Made by a program: the position numbers and the translations under genes. The notes under the pieces were generated by a model. That model did no database searches and was not told the origin of the DNA. It saw nothing but the letters and a program-made list of their open reading frames with translations. This document shows, piece by piece, positions 58,781-64,000 of a stretch of DNA of 64,000 bases. Position 1 is the first letter of the stretch. Each line of letters starts with the position of its first letter. Origin of the DNA: Rosa chinensis (lineage: Eukaryota; Streptophyta; Magnoliopsida; Rosales; Rosaceae); assembly GCF_002994745.2 (NCBI RefSeq), contig NC_037090.1, positions 12,211,501 through 12,275,500 of the forward strand. The letters are read 5' to 3'.

Positions 58781-58972
58781 TGAGTGTAATTTGTTAATTA
58801 AAATGAGGGCAATACTGTCAAACACTGTTAGATTGGGTAAATGGGGTTAAAAAACTCTTGGTGGAGTAAGTGGGCAATTTTTGGGTTAAAATTGGGTAAG
58901 TGGTCACAGCCCCAAAGAAAAAATCTTAGATTTATTATACAACTTATTAAATATTTATGTTTAATCATGGTT

Positions 58973-58992
58973 CTCTCAAAAAAAAAAAAAAG
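58973..58992 (+). mobile_element. Poly(A)-tail-only insertion
   Basis: A 20-bp insert, CTCTC followed by A's and a final G, between perfect copies of GTTTAATCATGGTT (58959-58972 and 58993-59006). The same kind of event as at 43906. Confidence 0.75.
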
Positions 58993-59039
58993 GTTTAATC
59001 ATGGTTAAAATAGAAGGGTTAAATAAACAACCATATCTC

Positions 59040-59940
59040 TCTTAGCCTTGCGCCGCGAGAGAGCGAATTCCTCACCTAAACGTTCCTGTCTGGTGGCGAC
59101 CGTTGGTAGTGCAAGTGTCACCGCGTTGCCGATGGGTTTGCTGCCGGACGGGTATTTCATCTCTGGGATTGATGGCTTGGAGATAATTGTGGTGGGTTGC
59201 TCTCAATTTGGCTCAAAGGTTCTTGGTGGCAAGTTGGGTTTGGGCATCGTTGCAAGGGTGGTGATTGGCGTCAGGGTTGGATTGGGGACCGATCCAATTT
59301 GCTCTGGATTGCGGCGGCAGCGGCAGGGCGTATTGAGGAAGATGTCTTCTTGCTCCTTTAGCTCTGGTTTTCTTTCAACTCCGATTTGATTTGGACTCTG
59401 GCATGCGGTTAGGGTGACGTCTTTGGTGCGATGGGTCATGAAGGTGTGGTTACAGTCTTGTGGCGTGGGCGGCGGTTGGTTTGCACTTCTGCTGGAGGTG
59501 GTGAACTAAGATTGGGCTTGGGCCCATCACTTTGGCTCTGAGCTTTTCCCCTTAGACCTAGTGGGCTGGCAATTTGGACTAGGCTGTTTCCCTAGACCCA
59601 ATTCTATGTTCTTTAGGTTTTGACTAAATTACAATAATTCCTTGTATTAGGAAGCTAAGCAATTTGTAGGTTGGATGTTAGCTTGCACACTAAACTCTGC
59701 TATGTTTTTGCACTAAATAGTTGAACCTCCTAGCGCACCACAATTGCATGCATTGGCAAAAGGAGGCTCAATTCAGAAGTATTTTTTGTAAGACTAGTTT
59801 CAAGTTTAGTTTGGGCAAGCTCTGGTTTACTTGAGTAAGATTTGTAACAGTGAATGATACCGGGTGTCCTTATAGACCGTTTGTATGTGCCGTTTTGGCT
59901 GTTCTATCAATAATATTTATTTGAACTCCAAAAAAAAAAA
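59040..59940 (+). mobile_element. Probable non-autonomous poly(A)-tailed retroposon
   Basis: A GC-rich 5' half, a T-rich 3' part with a GTTCTATCAATAATATTTATT stretch in which no more than tail-like AT sequence is seen, and an A-tract at 59930-59940, as in the elements at 1658 and 16911. A frame of 113 codons (59048-59389) has no domain. No target duplication was found, so the left edge is approximate. Confidence 0.5.
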
Positions 59941-60149
59941 GAGATAATGACCGATAACTACAAAATGGCATTATTAATTACCAATAGCAAAATCCAAAAT
60001 ACGGAGTCCGTGCGGCCATAATCGTAAAGAAATAACTCTCAAGTATTCAAAAAATTACGAAACATGCCACTGACCAATATAAACCATTTCTCCCAAAATC
60101 AAAGCGAACCCAAAATCTAAATCGTCTGAACTAAATCGACATCTAGGGC

Positions 60150-60590
60150 TCCGGTGAATCTAGGCGACGAAGCAAGGGCGCAAGCGCGACCCCAGAGGTG
60201 AAGCAAGCGGGCGACCCCGGCGGCGAACCAAGCGCGCGACCCCGGCGGCGAACCAAGCGTGCGACCCTGAGGTGAAGCAAGGGGTGACTCAGCGGCGAAG
60301 CAAGGACCCGATCCGGCAGCGAAGCAAGGACCCGATCCGGCGGCGAAGCAAGGACCAGATCCGGTGGAGAAGCTAGCTCGCATCCCCGGCGGCGAAGCAA
60401 GCACTCTACCCAGCGGCGAAGCAAGCGAGCGACCCTGCGGAGAAGCAAGGGCGCGACCTCGACGGTGAAACAAGCGCTCTACCCAGCGGCAAAGCAAGCG
60501 CGCGACCCGACGGAGAAGCAAGGGCGTGACCTCAACGACGAACCAAGGGCGCGACCCCAGCAGCGAAGTAAGGGTGAGACACCGGCGGGT
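60150..60590. repeat. GC-rich degenerate minisatellite
   Basis: About 14 copies of a 26-30-bp unit around GGCGGCGAAGCAAG followed by (C/G)(G/A)C(G/C)CGACCC. It stands out strongly against the AT-rich surroundings. The long minus-strand frames inside it are products of the repeat. Confidence 0.8.
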
Positions 60591-61540
60591 CAGTAGCTAT
60601 AGTCTTGAAGGTCAGTAGAGAAATTTGTAGTTACTGAAGGTCAATAACTATGGTCTGATTTTTGTGCAATGCATTCAACACTGTCGAAATTTGATTATGT
60701 TTAGCAGCTTTACCTGAGAAATTTTGGTTGAGAAATTCTGAGGGTCAGTACCTTCAGCCTCGTGTTGTCATAGTCTCTCCCTCAGGTAAATGATTTTGGT
60801 TGAGAAATTTTAATTATTCTCAATGGTTGAGAAATTCTAAGGGTCAGTAGCTTTAACAAATTAAGAAATCAACCTTTAGTCTGTTGAGGGTTAGTAAATC
60901 TATGTGTATTGCAATCTCATTTTTATGTGTAGCTAGGCGGTGAAAATTGATGTTATGTGGTTGATAATAGTACAAAATGAATTGTCTGAGCTTATTGACA
61001 GTCAGTAGCATTAAAATGCTGCAATATGTGCAATCTATGATGATTGAGCGTCAGTAGCATTAAAATTCTGCAATATGTGCAATCTATGATTATATGGACC
61101 ATCTAAAGATCATTAGCTTTAGTTTATGAGGGTCAGTATGTTTAGTTTCTGAGATTTCTTTGTTCTGATGGAAAATGATGAGTTCTGTGACCAACAATAG
61201 TACAAAATGAATTGTACGAGCTTCAGTTTCTAAGAGTCAGTAACCTTAGCTTCATGATTTCACTAACCCTATGTTTATTGCAAGCTCATTTTTATGTTTA
61301 TTTCTAAGGGTCAGTAGCTTTAGCTGATTTTATTAGGCTCTGTGGATATTTGATCTTATTATTGTTGTTAGTCTTTATTTTCTGCTTAAAATTCTGGTCA
61401 TTGATTTGCTACAACTGTGAGTATCTTTTGATTAGGTCTTTTGCATTCTTATAAGCTATAATGGTTTTTTAATCAAATTAAGGGTCAATACACTATTGAG
61501 GGTCAGTAAACTACTGAGGGTCAGTATTCATATATTTGCA
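60591..61540. repeat. Field of GGTCAGTAG-type motifs
   Basis: The motif (A/G)AGGGTCAGTA(G/A), often followed by CTTTAG, recurs at least twelve times over 950 bp with uneven spacing, nearly always on the plus strand. No coding frame, tRNA or known element end explains it. It begins where the GC-rich minisatellite ends. Confidence 0.7.
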
Positions 61541-61734
61541 TTTATCATATACAGATTAATCGCAAATGGCAAGGAGGAAGGCTGCTGCAATAGACAAAGA
61601 AGATGTACCGATTGAAGAACATGAGAAGAACCATGGTGGAGAGATTTCTTTTATGTGTATACAAACAATCCAATAGGTTAATCATTTAGAATTGCCTCTA
61701 GAAACTGGAAAGAACTGTAATTCGTGCATGTCAG

Positions 61735-61807
61735 AATGATACTGAAGCTCAGTACATTAAATCTGCAATGCCTCATAATGATACTGAAGCTCAGTACATT
61801 AAGTCTA
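61735..61807. repeat. 42-bp tandem duplication
   Basis: Units start at 61735 and 61777 and share ATGATACTGAAGCTCAGTAC with the following ATTAA; the second is shorter. Confidence 0.85.
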
Positions 61808-62397
61808 TAGAGGTCATTTTGGTAATTTACTAGTTAACAGAATCAATTCAAAAAATGGCCGCATGGGCCTGGACCTTGCGCAGGGTTCAACTACAGTACC
61901 GCAAGGGAATTAAAAAAAAACAGGTCTGTTAGTGGTAATAAATGGGATGAGATTGTATCTATTGGTAATTTGCTAAAAAAAAAATGATTAAAATAGAAGG
62001 CACACATATCATTAAATAAGAAGGTGGGCGTTATCGGATGCGCAGCACACTTCTTCCGTAATTGTTTGAACTCCAATTTCGCTTCAAGATTTATTTCTTT
62101 TGGTCAATTACCAAGTTAATCAACTAGTCAAAGGTTCATAGGATAATTAACTAGTCAAATTTAATCAATTTTGGTCAATTTATATTAACTTCTTTTTCTT
62201 TTGAAGTAGATTTCTTACCTAATATTGTTTGGTACTTTAAATATCTCATTTAAATTATTGTATTTGCGGATTGACTGCAACTGTGTTTTAGCAACTATAT
62301 TAGAGTAGCTGCATGTACTTGGTTATCGCTCGAGGCTTCCAAATCCTCCTTCTGCTTATCATTTTTATTTTCTAACTACGGCAGAAAATTAAGAGAG
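61808..62397. other. Upstream region of the glycosyltransferase gene
   Basis: AT-rich with no separate gene. The last 60 bases (TTCTAACTACGGCAG...GAGAG) should be 5' UTR. A clear TATA box is not identified. Confidence 0.45.
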
Positions 62398-64000
62398 ATG
62401 ATGTCTTCTACAAAAGCAAGATCAGAAACCATTCAAAATCACTTCAAATACCGGAACTTTTTAGTTTTCCCCACAAATGGTCTCTCTATGCTCAGTCTAG
62501 CTCTTTGTTGCTCCATCGCTTCAATTTCACTCATTTTCTACTCTGCTTTCTCTAATCAATCCCTTTCTTTCAATTTTCTAAACCACAAAATAGACGCCAA
62601 TTGCTTCAACCCCGGCAAAGTTGATGGTTTCGAAAAGACAAACATATCCCACATTCTTTTTGGCATCGGGGGATCCGTGAATTTGTGGAATAAACGTATA
62701 CACTACATTGAGCTGTGGTGGAAGCCTAGCATCACCCGCGGGTTCGTTTGGTTTGACCATAAACCCTTCTCTAACATGACGTGGACAGAGACCTTGCCAC
62801 AGTACAAAGTCTCCAAGGACACATCACGGTTCAATTACACCTGCTGGTATGGCTCACGGTCTGCGATTCGCATGGCGAGAATCGTGAAGGAGACTTTCGA
62901 GTTAGGGTTGGAGAATATAAGATGGTTCGTTATGGGAGACGATGACACGGTGTTCTTCACCGACAACTTAGTTACTGTGTTAGCGAAATACAACCACAAT
63001 CAGATGTACTACATTGGCGCTAATTCCGAGAGTGTGGAACAAGATATGGAACACTCGTACGCTACGGCCTACGGTGGTGCTGGGTTTGCTATAAGCTACC
63101 CATTAGCGGTTGAGCTGGTTAGGATTTTGGACGGGTGTATTAATCGATATCATGAGTTTTACGGCTCAGATTCAAAGATCCAGGGTTGTTTGAGTGAGAT
63201 TGGGGTGCCCTTGACAAAAGAGCTAGGGTTTCACCAGATGGATATACGAGGGCTTCCGTATGGTTTACTAGCGGCACACCCGGTGGCCCCATTAGTCTCA
63301 CTTCACCACCTGGACGACGTCCTACCAATATTTCCGAGCCAAACCCGGATGGAGTCCTTGAAGAGGCTAATTAGCGGGTACGAAGTGGATCCGGGTCGGA
63401 CCCTGCAGCACAGTTTTTGCTATGACTTGAGGCGTAATTGGTCGGTTTCAGTGTCATGGGGTTACACTGTGATGTTATATCCGTCGTTAGTGACCGCTAA
63501 GAAGCTGGAAACGGCATTTCAAACGTTCCAGACATGGGGAAGTCGGCATGGAGGACCTTTCACGTTTAACACCCGAACCGTGAGCTCGGATCCCTGTGAG
63601 ATTCCGCTGGTGTATTTATTGGATCGGGTTGAGAGCGTTGGTGGAGATGAGACCTTGACTACATATAACAGGTACTTGCCCTGGTGGAACAATCAAGGGG
63701 AATGCCGGCATTGTGATTGCACTCCTGCCTTGGCTGTTGAGTTTTTCAACGTTTCAGCTTCCAAGTTTAGCCCTGACTTGTGGAACAAGGTAAGCATATA
63801 TCTATGGATGTCTTGTTAAATTTCAACTTGTTTCTATTCTCACTCTCGATCTGACATAACAAAGTAAGTCTGCAGAAATTAACTTAGGTTATGACTTGAA
63901 TGAGCAGGCTCCACGTAGACAATGTTGCGAGATCATCAATGGCAGCGATGGAGTTAATAGCATGGTACAGGTCCAAATTAGAGACTGCATGCACTTTGAG
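62398..64000 (+). CDS. DUF604 / Fringe-like glycosyltransferase, partial at 3' end
   Basis: Exon 1 (62398-63789) starts at the first of two adjacent ATGs and encodes 464 residues. A GTAAGC donor follows, and exon 2 begins after TGAGCAG at 63908, continuing in phase as APRRQCCEIINGSDG to the window edge. A single membrane segment at about residues 28-50 (LSMLSLALCCSIASISLIFY) after a basic N-terminus indicates a type II Golgi protein. The catalytic region has ISHILFGIGGS, WYGSRSAIRMARI, the metal-binding WFVMGDDDTVFF near 180-191, YYIGANSESVEQD and YGGAGFAIS. This is the pattern of the plant DUF604 proteins related to Fringe-type beta-1,3-glycosyltransferases. Donor and acceptor sugars are unknown. 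Missing: the last part of the protein, which lies beyond 64000. No lesion seen. Confidence 0.9.

Noticed and set aside
60117..60521. Minus-strand frames of over 100 codons rich in Arg, Ala, Ser and Gly
   Set aside because: They are translations of a GC-rich minisatellite in more than one frame, which shows that the repeat and not selection keeps them open.

Overview
This is a stretch of higher-plant (eudicot) nuclear DNA. It is AT-rich, its genes have spliceosomal GT/AG introns, and most of it is layered transposable elements: plant L1-type LINEs, Copia and miniature LTR elements, hAT and Mutator-like MITEs, and AT/CT microsatellites. The gene content is compatible with Rosaceae, but nothing in the window proves a genus. 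Only three genes look intact: a tropinone-reductase-like short-chain dehydrogenase (13460-14899, minus strand, four exons), a single-finger SUPERMAN/ZFP10-type C2H2 regulator with a C-terminal EAR motif (36433-37365, plus, no intron), and the first 1.5 kb of a DUF604 (Fringe-like, type II membrane) glycosyltransferase that runs off the right edge (62398 onward, plus). They belong to unrelated pathways and show no sign of joint function.

Layout. 1-15 kb: a decayed tropinone-reductase cluster, with a last-exon scrap at 1379-1453, a pseudogene at 6425-10310 and the intact gene in convergent orientation. The pseudogene carries a small reverse-oriented LTR retrotransposon (6675-9444) in exon 2. 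That element has itself received two copies of one Mutator-type MITE, each with a 9-bp target duplication. Between these lie short poly(A)-tailed retroposons with clear target-site duplications, a PIF-like MITE and a hAT MITE. 15-35 kb: almost pure transposon DNA, with two LINE-like elements that encode only ORF1 (minus strand), truncated LINE ORF2 ends, a solo LTR, a tandem TRIM (three LTRs, two internal segments) nested in one of the ORF1 elements, and two foldback elements embedded in (TA)n tracts. 35-41 kb: the zinc-finger gene and a doubtful small MGNC-type reading frame. 41-56 kb: a 5'-truncated LINE with a palindromic 5' junction, faint coding fragments of an unrecognised gene, and a 7.3-kb Copia element with apparently identical LTRs but several breaks in gag-pol, inserted into that fragment. 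56-62 kb: foldback DNA, simple repeats, a field of short hairpin-forming motifs, a GC-rich minisatellite and a 1-kb field of a recurring GGTCAGTAG-type motif. 62.4 kb to the end: the glycosyltransferase.

The main interest is transposon biology: ORF1-only LINE relatives, poly(A)-tail-only insertions with full target duplications, a tandem TRIM, microsatellite-embedded foldbacks, and a recently inserted but coding-defective Copia element. All calls rest on reading the sequence; no database search was possible.
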